This document shows positions 54,301-64,000 of a stretch of DNA of 64,000 nucleotides, piece by piece. Both the position numbers and the translations under genes were made by a program. The notes under the pieces are model-generated. The model saw only the letters and a program-made list of their open reading frames with translations, was not told where the DNA came from and searched no databases. This DNA comes from Meghimatium bilineatum. Lineage: Eukaryota > Mollusca > Gastropoda > Stylommatophora > Philomycidae. The stretch lies in assembly GCA_034231615.1 (NCBI GenBank), contig CM067317.1, positions 16,940,264 through 17,004,263 of the forward strand, read 5' to 3'. The stretch's first letter is position 1, and every line of letters begins with the position of its first letter.

Positions 54301-57300
54301 TATTGTTTCTACTTAATACAATTTTACTTACCAGTCAATGCTCATGAATAATATTCCTCCACACAATCTGCTCACAAACATAACTATACATATCACTATG
54401 CATATAATTCATGAAAGTTTGGTCTCATTTTAAGCGCAAAAATATTTTTTCATAAATAACTAAGGTATATATAACAATCATATTCATATATTAAACCATT
54501 TTGAACAATAATTAAATTTAATTGCATCTGAAAATTAGCTCAATGTAATCAACAGATTCATCTTAACTTTCTGAACACAAAAATATATAGTTTGTTGCCT
54601 ACTTTATCATTAATAGCTGAAATATTTAATAATTAGACTATTCAATTCAATGTTAATTGTACAAATTAGCCGTCATTTTGAATTTTATTTAACACAAATT
54701 TCATCTGAACATTTGCACTATGTCAAATCAACAGATGCATCTTGCCTTTGCGAACATAAAAATATATATTTTATGTGGTATTTTATTATATTTAATAGCT
54801 ATATAATTTATTTTTTAAATATGCTAATTAGCTGTGCATTCTACTGAAAATTACGAACTGGGATCAACAGATGCATTGTGTCTTCACGAACTCAAAAATG
54901 TACAGTTTGCGTGTTGTATTATTGAAAATAACACAGATAATTCAGAAATTATCAACTCGACACTGTTTTGTGGTCACAGCTGTCATTTATATTTTCCTAT
55001 ATTTTTCATGTAAATTATTTTTATGTTTAATTAATTTGAAAAAATTCAAAACATTTTTCAGGATTGACAGTCAGACTTGATTGAGGTATCATTGAATTGC
55101 AATTTTGAAGAACTATCTAACTATAATATTTGTAATTATGTAGCATCATTTTGAAATTTTGTCCGAGTACCTACATTCTTACCTGCTGGTATAGTGTGGA
55201 AACTGATTGCCTCTTGTTCTTGTTTCGATTCTTCTTGTTTCTGGGATATCGAAAGACAGCAAACCAGGTGGTTTAGCCATGTCATGGGAATGGAACCAAC
55301 GCAAGACAAATATTTTAAGATTGTACTATCCATGACATGTTACATTTCTTCTATCCAATGTTGCAACTTCTCACTCATTGGCAGCACATGCCAGTCTGTA
55401 AAATTAACATGTTTTCTGTAGTTTGAATAGACTTGCATAATTAATTTTTGAATATATGAACTTATAGTAGGAGTAGTTCTAAACGTAATTGCAAAGATTA
55501 AGTTTTATGGAGCTTCCAAAAGAGAAAACCCTAACAATATGTGTGTTATGTACTGGGATTGTGCTGTTGCATGATAGTTGCTTTGGTGTGCCATTGGTAA
55601 GACCTTAAATCTTACTATTTGTCTTGGAAAATTCATTTTAGGCATATTTACCTTATTAAACTAAAATATCAAAATTTATGTTGTCTAATATAAACTTAAA
55701 TTTTCCTCTCTGTGTTCCAGTTGCCACATATTTATATGAACTGTATTGAGTGTTCAAACCCTCGATTTCTGTTTGAACACATCCTCAACAATATTTCATT
55801 GCAAGAAGTCAACAAGTGTGAGAGTGAAGCCAGTAGTATCCCAATGGAGATTGAGAGTGATGTTGATGATTATATCCAATGTGACAACATGACCGACTTT
55901 GTTCGACAACTGGTCAGTCTGGTATCCAACAGTGCATTAAAGGACGAAACTTTATACTTGGTAAGCATTTGTACTCTGATAACATTTTCCATTCACAAAT
56001 CTTATTTTTAAGATTATTAATCTTAATATTATTGTTTCTCTGTTATCATCATCGTCTGCCGTCTCCGCAACAAAGGTTGGCTGCAACAGACCTCCAACAT
56101 CCCCTGTCTCTTCTTTTAATAGTACACTCTGCTAGACTGTAATGTGATGTTGCGCTCCCACTTGTATCTCTGCCTACCTTTTATTCGCTCCCTTCGACAT
56201 TATCCTCAAGTAAGGACTTCAAAAAGTTGTCATCTTTTAATGTGTCCAAAATATTTTATTTGCTTCATTGTGTCTATTAATCATTTTTTCTTCCTATTAA
56301 GTTTTGTTAGAAACTCTTTGTTTCCTTCCACTTTCCATGATTTTCTCCCTATTCTTCTATATACCCACATCACCTGGGAGAGGGGGGGGGCAACCATGCA
56401 GATAGTGGAACAGCATCCTGATACGGAGGGTAGCTACACTTCATATCTTGTGGTTGCCTATGATATAAGCCAGATCTCAGGACGAAAAAGCAGTTGCAGA
56501 CAAACTGGCAATGTTGCCCACCAGAACAGGGTGGGATATCAGGTGGCACTGATATCTCCACTAAAATACACCATATGTCTCGTGATGGGCAGCATCAAGC
56601 GAGTATGAGCCACTGTAAGCTCAAGCCAACAGCTGGGGTTATTGACCCTAGCCTGACGCATCCCCAGAGTGGGGGGGTGCCTTTAAATGGGGAAACATAG
56701 GAAATAGCTTTCTAAATACACAAAGGGAGAAGTCAGCAAAATTCCCCTTAGGCCCTATTCTGTAAGGGGAAAGAGGCAGGAAAAACATAGAAAACTCCTA
56801 ACTACGCTGTGTAGGTGCTGCTCAAGAGTCCAGAAAGACATGCCACCTAGGAGATGGAAAACTCTACACAAAGTCTGGGCATATGTATATGGTGCTCATG
56901 AGCCCAAGAGGGCAGACGTCTAAGAACAGTAAACCTAAAAAAAATAGCTGCTGGAAATTGGATGCACTTTTTTATCTCATAAAATAGTAAGAACGGTTAT
57001 GAACCAGCTGGGGGATAGTGATCACAAACTTATCAAACTCACTATCAACCTCAACTACGCACTGGAAGAGCAAAAGCCTCTTCCCTGCTGGAACTATAAG
57101 AGAGAAGACTGGGAAAAATGTGCAAAGCTCACACATATAGTGAGCCTATCAATACCCATCAAAAGAAAATAAAGAACACAACAGAAAAGCTAACTGAGGC
57201 AATCCTTAGAGCAGTAAAAGAATCAATACCAAGAGGAACAAGGAAAAAATTACAAACTGTACTGGTCCAAAGAAGTACAAAAGCTTGAAGAAGACCTGAA

Positions 57301-60300
57301 TATGGTCAGAGGATTAGCAGAAACAGAGCAGGGTACAGAAAGCAATATAGCTCTCAGTGCAGTTTCTGCTAGATACAAGAGAGAGGTAAAAACATCGGCA
57401 AGGAAGCGCTGGATAGGAAAACAACTGAGAGCCTTAACATGGACAAAGATGAAAACAAACTCTGGAAACTTGCCACGGCATTAAGGATGAAAACAATAGC
57501 CAACCACCAATAACAATTGAATATGATTTTTTTTAAATGTACACTGGAAAAGCATCAGCAAACATTATCATAAAAATTATGTAACTGTGAGCCAGATAAA
57601 CATACCAAAAGAAGAAAAAAAGTAGTTAAGAATGAAATCCATGGACTAAAGGATATGCCCATGGTGATAGAAGAACAACAAAAAAAGGAAGATCAAGAAC
57701 TAGATGGGTGGAGACAATCAAAGAAAAATTAAAGAGAAGTGAGGACCAAATATAGACAATTCCAACTTTCTCCCCTCCTCCTCAACCCCCCAAAAAAGTG
57801 ATACTTAACGACAAACGTGAAAATGACAATAGATAGATAATAGTTTACCTTCTTTGTCACTGGAGCCACCTTAATGCAATATTTCTTGCTTCCACATATT
57901 TGCTGTAAGATATTGAGATAAGATATGTGTTCTGTGAATCTGGCAGACTTTTCTGCCATGTTTTCCTGGAAGTTTATCTAGTCTGTTCTGATTCTTCTGT
58001 GCAATAATTTAAGTCATAATATTGTCTATGTAATATTTTCATTTAACTCTTTAGGTGCTAGATAAAGCAGAAAGACTGAGAGATAGCAGTGCAAATATTT
58101 TACCAGTTTTTCTAAGGCTTCAAGAATTGGTGAGTTTAGAAATGTTGCTAGTTTATGAAATATGCCTATAGCCCTTTTTTTTAATCATACTTATTAGGAA
58201 ATGAAGTTCAGCACAGTCTCTTCACTCTAAATTTCGTAAATGTGTTTCATTTGCAAGGTGAACAGAAAGAACATTTAAAGTGACCACTGACTGCAAGTAG
58301 TCAAGGGCCCAGTTTTATTGGAGACAAATGATAAGCAGCTCTGAGATCCTGTGTGGAAGTTGTGCATGTTAATAAAACTAGTCAGTTCAGACACAAATAA
58401 GTCTAGACTAAAAATCTACCATAGATACAAAAATATTCGGAAATTGTACCAGGATCTACACTGGTGCTGCATTTTATGTGTACGGTTTATACTTTTTTCC
58501 TATGTAAGACAGATATGAACTCAAAAGTTCATTGATGCTGGTGGTTAATTTTCACCTGCTATCGGCTGTAATTTTTTTTTTAAAGAATCAGCGTAAAAAA
58601 TAAAATCATGACATGTGGTTTATCTGGATGATGACAGCTGGAGAACATTCAAATTACATAGAAGCAATATTGCCAACTTGTGTTTATTAACATACCCCAT
58701 TCTTTGGATCATTTGTTTAGATTGTCCAGGGTATCCTGTAGACGAATTGTGATGTGCTTGCATATTCTTTACTTATCTGTGCAATGTCATCAACATACAG
58801 CAACATACATACTAGCCCGTAATTTTCTGGCTAGGGTTTGCTTTAGATCATTGATCACAAATAGAATTGAAGATAGGACCCTCAATGTGGAACCATTTCA
58901 TCATTTGCACCATGTTACTTTGCCTTGTAAAACTACTGCCTTTCTCCCTGTTTTGTACTCTTTTTTTTTCAAGGATATCATTCTGTGGGAGATGCCATTC
59001 CTGCAGTAGTTTGACAACTAGAACTTGATTCCAGACTTTATCAAAGGTTGTTTCTATATCAACCCAAACTACTACAGTGTGCCCTTTTTATTGAAACTCA
59101 CCCTCGATTTTCTTGGTGATGAAGTTGACTTGGTCCTCATTTGATCTCAACTTGTAGAAACCTGCTTGCTCAGGCTTGTTAGGTTGTTTAGTTATAAGAA
59201 CCATGTGAGCCTGGAGTTTATGATTCTTTCCATTATTTTGCAGACACAGCTGGTGAGAATTAATTGATGGTAGCTGTCAGCATGTAGATTTTCTGGCTAA
59301 TATGTATGGATGCTGGCGACATTGAACAGCTAAGTACAGAATAATATGTAGGCACATCACAATTTCATCTAAAGGATACCCTGGAAAACCTAGATAAATG
59401 GTCTTTAATAAAAATGGGTATGTCAATAAACTGGAAGAATAAAACATACACCATATCTTCACTATCAACAAAACCCCAAAAGACGAAACTCATCATAAAT
59501 CACACAGTGGGTAGTGAAAGAAGACTCACGATCTTATCTTGTAGTAGTCACATTTGACACATGCAGGACTTAGAAAAACCAGATTGAACAAAAAATCAAA
59601 AGAGAGGCATGAAACAATTGAACCTAGTGAAGAAATTGGCTGGAACAGTCTGTGGGGCTAATTCCTTGGTTCTGAAGAAAACTTACACAAACAATGTTAG
59701 AAGTACCTTGGAATATGATAGTGGATCATGGGGATCAACAGCAAGAAGCAATCTTCAAAAAGTAGAAAATATAAAACATTTAAGAATGTGATTGATGACA
59801 AATGCATGAGACATATCCCAATAATAACAATGTAGAGTTTGGTCTGCTTACATTCCCAACAAGAAAGAATAGATGCTAAAAATTTGACTCAATCTGCCAG
59901 ATATTAATCTCTGGAAAACCACTCTCTAAGCTACAGAGTAAATAATTTCTGCTGAAAAATCAGACTAAAAAGAGCCAGTTTTTGTGATTGAGGCTCACAG
60001 AGGAAAACTACAGCTAATAGATTTCTCCCTGCAAAAAGATAACCAATATAGCTCATGTCCCCGTTGGGCCCAAAAATCCTTACCAAGAATAGAAGATTAT
60101 ACATGATTTAAAGATAAAATCTCATCAAGATCTAAGTGCCCTAAAACAAATAGTGTTGAAGATGCTCCAAAATGACTATCCAAAATTCGTTTGGACAAGA
60201 GTATATAAAGGCTGCACAGTGGAGGAAGCCGTGTGGAATGATGGTGGAGGCATCTATATAGAATGGCCCAGTAGAAACACTTGGAAAGTCAGTAGCCAGT

Positions 60301-63300
60301 GGTGTTCATTCTACAAATTTCAAGGCAGAGTGTGAAGCATTCAAAGAAGCAACTCTTTTGCTGCTGGAAACATCCAAGGAAGGACACACACCTGAAGGAA
60401 GTGGATAGTGATCCTGACTAATGTCAAATCTGCTTTGCAGGTCTTCCATACCCCAAACATATTCCACATGATGACCTAAAATCACTACTATCTCACCTAA
60501 ACAATGACTATTATCTCACCTAAACAATCAAGAAAAAGAAGTTTCCATGCCACTCACAAATCAGGGAAATGAGATAAGTAAATACGCTTGAAAAAAAACA
60601 AAACAAAAATTGGAAGTAACTGACAACAACAAATAAAAGATTTAGTATCATTTCCAGAAATTAGTCCATTATTAAAAACTCCATTAACATGGAATGGAAC
60701 TCAACAAACCCTTGCAGCCAAAAAGACAGTGCGGAACTCTCCTTGAATGCGTGTCTACCTTTTTATTTTGATTATTTCCCTCGATTATGTTTATAAATTT
60801 GTTTGTCTGTATTTATTAATTTAAATATTTATTTATTTAAGAAGGTTGTGTGAGTTAGGGTTTGGGTGAATTAATAAATATTTGTTATCTGACAAACATA
60901 TCCAAGGAAAGCACACATTCGAGGAGAGTTCTGACAATGTTATCTACATACTTGGAAGAAAGGAGCAAAATGTGGATTTTTAGATTGAGAACAGGTCGCA
61001 ACAGACTCAACACATGTACTGGAAGTTTAGAGTTGATGACATTGATATATGTCCCTGTGGACAATCTCCAGAAAACAACATATTTTATAGAACTGCCCAC
61101 TGTATGACACCACAAGAAGAAAATTATGGCCATCTCTCAGATGGACATGCTTATGATTCTGTCTCTTTGCTGGTGGCCACAGTACAGCTCAATGATAAAT
61201 TTCTATCAGCATCTGGCTATCCTGGAGAACAAGGATGAAGAGAAAAAAGAAGCTAACTTGCGTGAGTGATGCTGTGTTTTAAATTTCCATTGTAAATTTA
61301 AGATATTCATTTAAAATTTAATACATATATACGTATACATACATTTTATTTCAGTCTGGTCTCAACATATGCACAATTTTAATATCAGAAATCGTGTGGG
61401 AAAAGTTTCGATATGGAACTGGATTCTATGAACCATACTGTCTGCATTTTCCTGACTACAGTCGACGTAAGTCACTTTTGACTGGCATACATTTTGTGAA
61501 TAGTTTTCACTGTCAAATGTTGTCACACTGTTTAAAATTTGTCTCTTATTATTAGTAGCTTTACATGTCCATTTTGGTGAAAACAAGTACTGAATCAAGT
61601 ACAAAAATGCCCAAATCACGGGTTTGGGTCTGAAATTCGTACTAGTTGACACCTATGCCTTCTCTATCCAATCTTGAATATAAGAATTTCGCTAAAATAG
61701 CTTCCATTTCAACTAGATCTAGAGGATCATAGGACAATTGGTAACTTTAAAAACAGCTAACATTCTGCTGGTCTTGTTCAAACCAATTTTACTGAAAATG
61801 AGGCTATATAATTGCTACAGTGTTGTCAAATTTTTCACAGAACAAAAAAAAACAAATTTAAACTTTTTATCGTAGTTACAAAATTGCTTAGCGGTGGTCA
61901 CAATTCTGCTTCCACATTGTTAGCGGAGTACAACCAGAAATGAGTTTGTATTCGTGGAGAAGGTTAAATAGTCTAATTGAAATACAACTTAAAGGAAGAG
62001 TCTAGAAAAAGCACCTTTTGCTGGATTCACTGTATTTAAACCACTTACTAAAACTTGAATGGATCTAATTTCTGTGACTGAAAGTAAATTGGAAAAGGGG
62101 CAAATGTTCATGCTCTTATCAGTTCACTTTGATATTCTATTTGACCTAATAACCATCTCACATGGATAGCAAAGGATTTTAAGTTATGGTCCTCACCAGT
62201 TAAGATGAATAACAATGCAACCAGTCTGTCAGTAGTATAGAACAGTGGTTCTCAATATGCAGCCCTCCATTGAGCCTCAGAGATAAAATTTTAATTGAAC
62301 GGCCATATAAAAGTAACTTTAAATTATAAACAAACAAAATTTATATAAATGAATCTTAAAAAGCCTTAGTAACATTTTTATGACACCATAGTGACCACTG
62401 AGGAAAATTTGTTCCAAAAGGGAGTCACTTGTAAATAAAAGTTGAGAACCACTAGTCTAGAATATGTTTACAAAATATTTTGTACATTTTTTCTCATTTT
62501 TAAGGGTTTTTTTGTTGAATATCTGACACTATTTCTTAGAGGAGCTGACAGAGATTATGTACTTGGATGCCCCAACATCAAATGAGAAAGATTTGTACAT
62601 TTTGTACATCAACATTGTCCTATCTGTCTTTCATATGGTGTGCCGTGATCTAAGGGAGCTCCGTCACATTGTAAGTGTTAGCAGTTGATTATGGATTTGT
62701 TGTGTCTTTAACATAAATATTTCTTGCCATAGATTTGTTACGTCTGAATTATAAATATCTCCCAACATAATTTTATTGTATCTGTCATAGAAATATCTAC
62801 TGACATAATGTATATTTCCAAGTAGAGATTCTTTGTCACTATTGATGTTTGGGTTTATGTTTATACGTATATGTATATGCATATATATTATTTCACCCAA
62901 AGGGGATTCTGTTAATTGGGATTTGGGTAATTGGATTTCTACTGTATGTATGTATATATGTGTGTGTGCATGCGTGCACACAATAAACATATTTCTAAAT
63001 TACCAGTATTAACATAAATGATAATACAGAATACCACCAAATTAGAAAGATTAATCATGGAGGGAAAAGTTCTAGGAAAGAGAACAAGGGACAGACCAAC
63101 ACTACAATGGATAGAGGATATCAAAGACCATCTAAACATAACTCTTGAAGGGGCTGGACAGCTTGCACAGAACCGAGAAGCTTACAGAGTGGCTGTGAGG
63201 ACAATGTTCTGTAAAAGGATACATCACATAGATAGATTTGTTGCTCCTGTCACACTACACATTCTTTACTTGGATGTATATTTAGACATAAATTTGTTTC

Positions 63301-63383
63301 TTTAACCTATTTTTTTTTTACAATTTATTTTCAGGCGAGGTTGAATTATCCTTACTTCATTGAGCCTATTGAGAAAAATAAAG
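51280..63383 (+). CDS. ORC5: Origin recognition complex subunit 5, exons 1-7 (3' part outside window)
   Basis: The coding exons are 51280-51372, 53971-54063, 55721-55960, 58055-58129, 61355-61466, 62540-62670 and 63335-63383. All splice sites are GT-AG. Introns 1-4 are phase 0, intron 5 phase 1 (codon CAG across it), intron 6 phase 0, and exon 7 ends in phase 1. The joined frame gives about 264 residues of a protein that is about 435 in human. ORC5 is an AAA+ subunit of the nuclear complex that binds replication origins and helps load the MCM helicase. Visible motifs are Walker A GHTGTGKS (residues 44-51), a Walker B-like [10 protein letters not shown] (143-152), the strongly conserved SEIVWEKFR (about 178-186) and FPDYS, and CRDLRELRH near residue 240. 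The introns carry retroelement fragments. The winged-helix C-terminus must lie beyond 64000. Confidence 0.96.
51465..51885 (+). pseudogene. Non-LTR reverse transcriptase, C-terminal fragment in ORC5 intron 1
   Basis: [13 protein letters not shown], a stop, then [31 protein letters not shown] and [16 protein letters not shown]. There is only one stop in about 130 codons, so it is fairly young. It carries no YADD box. Confidence 0.8.
52377..52649 (-). mobile_element. SINE-like family A, full-length, perfect 10-bp duplication
   Basis: AAGCAGTTCT lies at 52367-52376 and 52650-52659. The copy runs from the TTC-rich tail to CAACTCACGGGCG and sits in ORC5 intron 1, opposite to the gene. Confidence 0.93.
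52672..52960 (+). pseudogene. Retroelement reverse transcriptase fragment followed by a family A piece
   Basis: [20 protein letters not shown] (52712-52770) is the motif after the YADD box. From 52862 to 52950 the plus strand turns into family A sequence (GTAAATCATGACATGAAGCA, then CCTGCTAACCTGCAGGAGTT). Confidence 0.65.
53755..53885. repeat. Dispersed repeat family D, weak copy
   Basis: AAGTTTTCTGGGTATGAAAC and TTGAAATTCCTTTAGGTT recall copies 1 and 2. It is strongly diverged. Confidence 0.35.
53971..54063 (+). CDS. ORC5: ORC5 exon 2 (Walker A)
   Basis: The acceptor TTTAAAATAG ends at 53970 and the donor CACAAG|GTTTGT follows 54063. The exon has 31 codons in phase 0, including [18 protein letters not shown]: the ATP-binding P-loop of an AAA+ protein, with the IYGHT form typical of ORC5. 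Confidence 0.96.
54064..55720. other. ORC5: ORC5 intron 2
   Basis: Very AT-rich, with three loosely similar stretches containing CAACAGATGCAT (near 54550, 54729 and 54864) that look like an old roughly 150-bp repeat. Bases 55225-55320 read [20 protein letters not shown], a small reverse transcriptase C-terminal scrap. Confidence 0.5.
55721..55960 (+). CDS. ORC5: ORC5 exon 3
   Basis: The acceptor CTGTGTTCCAG ends at 55720 and the donor TACTTG|GTAAGC follows 55960. There are 80 codons in phase 0. [19 protein letters not shown] aligns with the segment after Walker A in ORC5. The middle (residues about 90-115) is an acidic, variable insert, and the end TDFVRQLV...LKDETLYL leads into the Walker B strand. 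Confidence 0.95.
55961..58054 (+). pseudogene. ORC5 intron 3 with an I-like retroelement fragment (about 57000-57500)
   Basis: [14 protein letters not shown] (57011-57052) is the closing SDH motif of the AP-like endonuclease. [10 protein letters not shown], then [13 protein letters not shown] and [15 protein letters not shown] (57255-57390), are the linker before the reverse transcriptase. At 57660-57720 another scrap reads [20 protein letters not shown] cannot assign 56040-56990 securely; it has a 60-codon frame and a G-run near 56380. Confidence 0.65.
58055..58129 (+). CDS. ORC5: ORC5 exon 4 (Walker B region)
   Basis: The acceptor AACTCTTTAG ends at 58054 and the donor GAATTG|GTGAGT follows 58129. 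The 25 codons in phase 0 read [10 protein letters not shown] then [10 protein letters not shown]. This is the ORC5 form of the Walker B region, with DKAE in place of the usual DExx, followed by the helix after it. Confidence 0.95.
58660..59284 (-). pseudogene. I-like reverse transcriptase, inverted 5' arm
   Basis: The minus strand reads [20 protein letters not shown] (59125-59185) and [16 protein letters not shown] (59025-59080; motif A, F/VDxExAFDxVW). It then degrades into a YADDIA-like stretch near 58790 and [18 protein letters not shown] near 58690. It lies head to head with the plus-strand arm starting at 59285. The two share about 150 bases (58660-58830 reversed against 59285-59440). 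Confidence 0.72.
59285..61110 (+). pseudogene. I-like reverse transcriptase C-terminus and RNase H, decayed
   Basis: [20 protein letters not shown] and [16 protein letters not shown] (59618-59755) match RRKLAILRKLSGTTWG and HLEYGSAAW of the element at 41081-42500. [20 protein letters not shown] (60174-60232) matches the start of its RNase H, but the YTDGS Asp is lost (YKGC). [13 protein letters not shown] (60980-61017) matches RLRTGHNRLRS. It lies in ORC5 intron 4. Confidence 0.8.
61355..61466 (+). CDS. ORC5: ORC5 exon 5
   Basis: The acceptor TTTTATTTCAG ends at 61354 and the donor GTCGAC|GTAAGT follows 61466. It gives 37 codons plus one base. It contains [14 protein letters not shown] and HFPDYS, the best conserved stretch of ORC5, covering the sensor 1 area and the strand that follows. 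Confidence 0.96.
62243..62454. mobile_element. hAT-type MITE in ORC5 intron 5
   Basis: The ends are CAGTGGTTCTCAA and TTGAGAACCACTA, inverted. The flanks GTATAGAA (62235-62242) and GTCTAGAA (62455-62462) match at 7 of 8, the hAT duplication length. At 212 bp it has no coding capacity. It ends 85 bases before the exon 6 acceptor. Confidence 0.87.
62540..62670 (+). CDS. ORC5: ORC5 exon 6
   Basis: The acceptor TATTTCTTAG ends at 62539 and the donor CACATT|GTAAGT follows 62670. Its first two bases complete CAG with the C of exon 5. [19 protein letters not shown] and RELRH correspond to the helical lid part of the AAA+ module in ORC5. Confidence 0.95.
63018..63240 (+). pseudogene. Non-LTR reverse transcriptase, C-terminal scrap in ORC5 intron 6
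   Basis: [20 protein letters not shown], then [11 protein letters not shown] and AQNREAYR. This is the usual GRRxRGRPxxRWxDDIK ending of such elements. The frame is open over about 70 codons. Confidence 0.75.
63335..63383 (+). CDS. ORC5: ORC5 exon 7
   Basis: The acceptor ATTTTCAG ends at 63334 and the donor AAAG|GTATGT follows 63383. It encodes [16 protein letters not shown] plus one base. In ORC5 the CRDLxELRH motif is followed directly by an LNFPKYCEP-like stretch, which this matches. No further ORC5 exon can be recognised before 64000. Confidence 0.9.
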
Positions 63384-63669
63384 GTATGTCTTTTTTATAC
63401 TCTATAAGTTATAAAATATTGTGGTCATTACATCTGAGTTTTTTCATTTTATTACTGTGCTTCCACCATGGAATGTCGATGGACAGACACAGCATGCACA
63501 AATCACTCTTGGAGTGGTACTTAGCTGCCTTTTTTAAGTTTGCATGTTATGTGCACAATGTTAAATTCCATGCGCTGAATCTTCTGACAACATGTGCAGT
63601 TGTGCACCCACACAGCTCAGGTGGAGTATTGATATCAACTCCTAAATAAATGTAATAGCTGTTGTTCTT

Positions 63670-63930
63670 CCGGTCTTATTGCCATATAAGGGGCCCAAGA
63701 GGGGGGCAAAGTATAGTAACACTGTTACCTATCATGCATGTCATAGAACGCGGCTAAGGAGGTTTTGAGGTGGAGTTGGCTATCCCATCTAATAGAGGGT
63801 AAAGTGACCCAGAAGCTATGCTAAAAGTTGGATGTGTCAAGCCAAAATACGCAAATGGCTGCAACGTATCTCCAACATCTCATGTCCAACTACCCTTAGT
63901 CTATTCTTATAACATGCATAGCAAATTCAT
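63670..63930 (+). mobile_element. SINE-like family A, diverged copy in ORC5 intron 7
   Basis: AAGGGGCCCAAGAGGGGGGC, GTATAGTAACACTGTTACCT, CTAAGGAGGTTTTGAGGTGG and AGTTGGATGTGTCAAGCC follow the family order. The tail half is lost. Confidence 0.75.
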
Positions 63931-64000
63931 AGTTATATTCTTTAGGTCTAGGTAACTCAAAGATAATTGTTATTTATATATAATTGAGTTATACTTGACG

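Noticed and set aside
1-64000. Bacterial-type systems (operons, defence islands, prophage)
   Set aside because: Spliced host genes, SINEs, MITEs and non-LTR elements throughout show animal nuclear DNA. No prokaryote-like block is present.

Overview
This is a eukaryotic, intron-containing, AT-rich and repeat-crowded genomic window, most likely from an invertebrate and plausibly a gastropod mollusc. That guess rests on the repeat style: RNase H-bearing non-LTR elements, several short interspersed repeat families and abundant minisatellites. Species cannot be fixed from the sequence alone. There is no sign of bacterial gene organisation.

Only two host genes can be supported, and they stand head to head. 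On the minus strand an LHFPL-type tetraspan gene has three coding exons (35789-35378, 31552-31313, 27156-26999). They join in matching phase to give a complete protein of about 269 residues. On the plus strand is the 5' part of ORC5 (origin recognition complex subunit 5), with seven exons from 51280 to 63383. All junctions are in phase and give about 264 residues; the C-terminal exons lie beyond the right edge. From memory, ORC5 and LHFPL3 are also divergent neighbours on human chromosome 7q22, so this may be an ancient gene pair.

Nearly everything else is mobile or tandemly repeated DNA. Region 1-6.6 kb: an open endonuclease reading frame of a non-LTR element at the left edge, a 42-bp minisatellite split by a SINE-like insertion, two tRNA-headed SINEs, a 35-bp minisatellite, and a broken reverse transcriptase that carries a SINE-like copy with a perfect 11-bp target duplication. 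Region 6.6-12.5 kb: small DNA-transposon relics and a 2.65-kb minisatellite of 29-bp units with a 638-bp higher-order period. Region 12.5-27 kb: a decayed non-LTR element with nested insertions, several minisatellites, a 5'-truncated retroelement with a 23-bp target duplication, and a hAT relic. Region 27-36 kb: the LHFPL gene, whose introns hold reverse transcriptase and RNase H pseudogenes and a terminal-inverted-repeat element. Region 36-51 kb: minisatellites, a 5'-truncated but open RNase H-bearing retroelement with a perfect 11-bp duplication, a second inverted-repeat element with a SINE-like copy nested in it, and a GIY-YIG remnant. Region 51-64 kb: ORC5, whose introns hold at least six retroelement fragments, including one with an internal inversion, and a hAT-type MITE.

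The most useful observations are the conserved gene pair, the shared 3' tail of the RNase H-bearing retroelement and the most abundant SINE-like family (possible partner elements), nested insertions that order events in time, and the 638-bp higher-order minisatellite. I found no operon-like, defence-like or otherwise obviously new multi-gene system.
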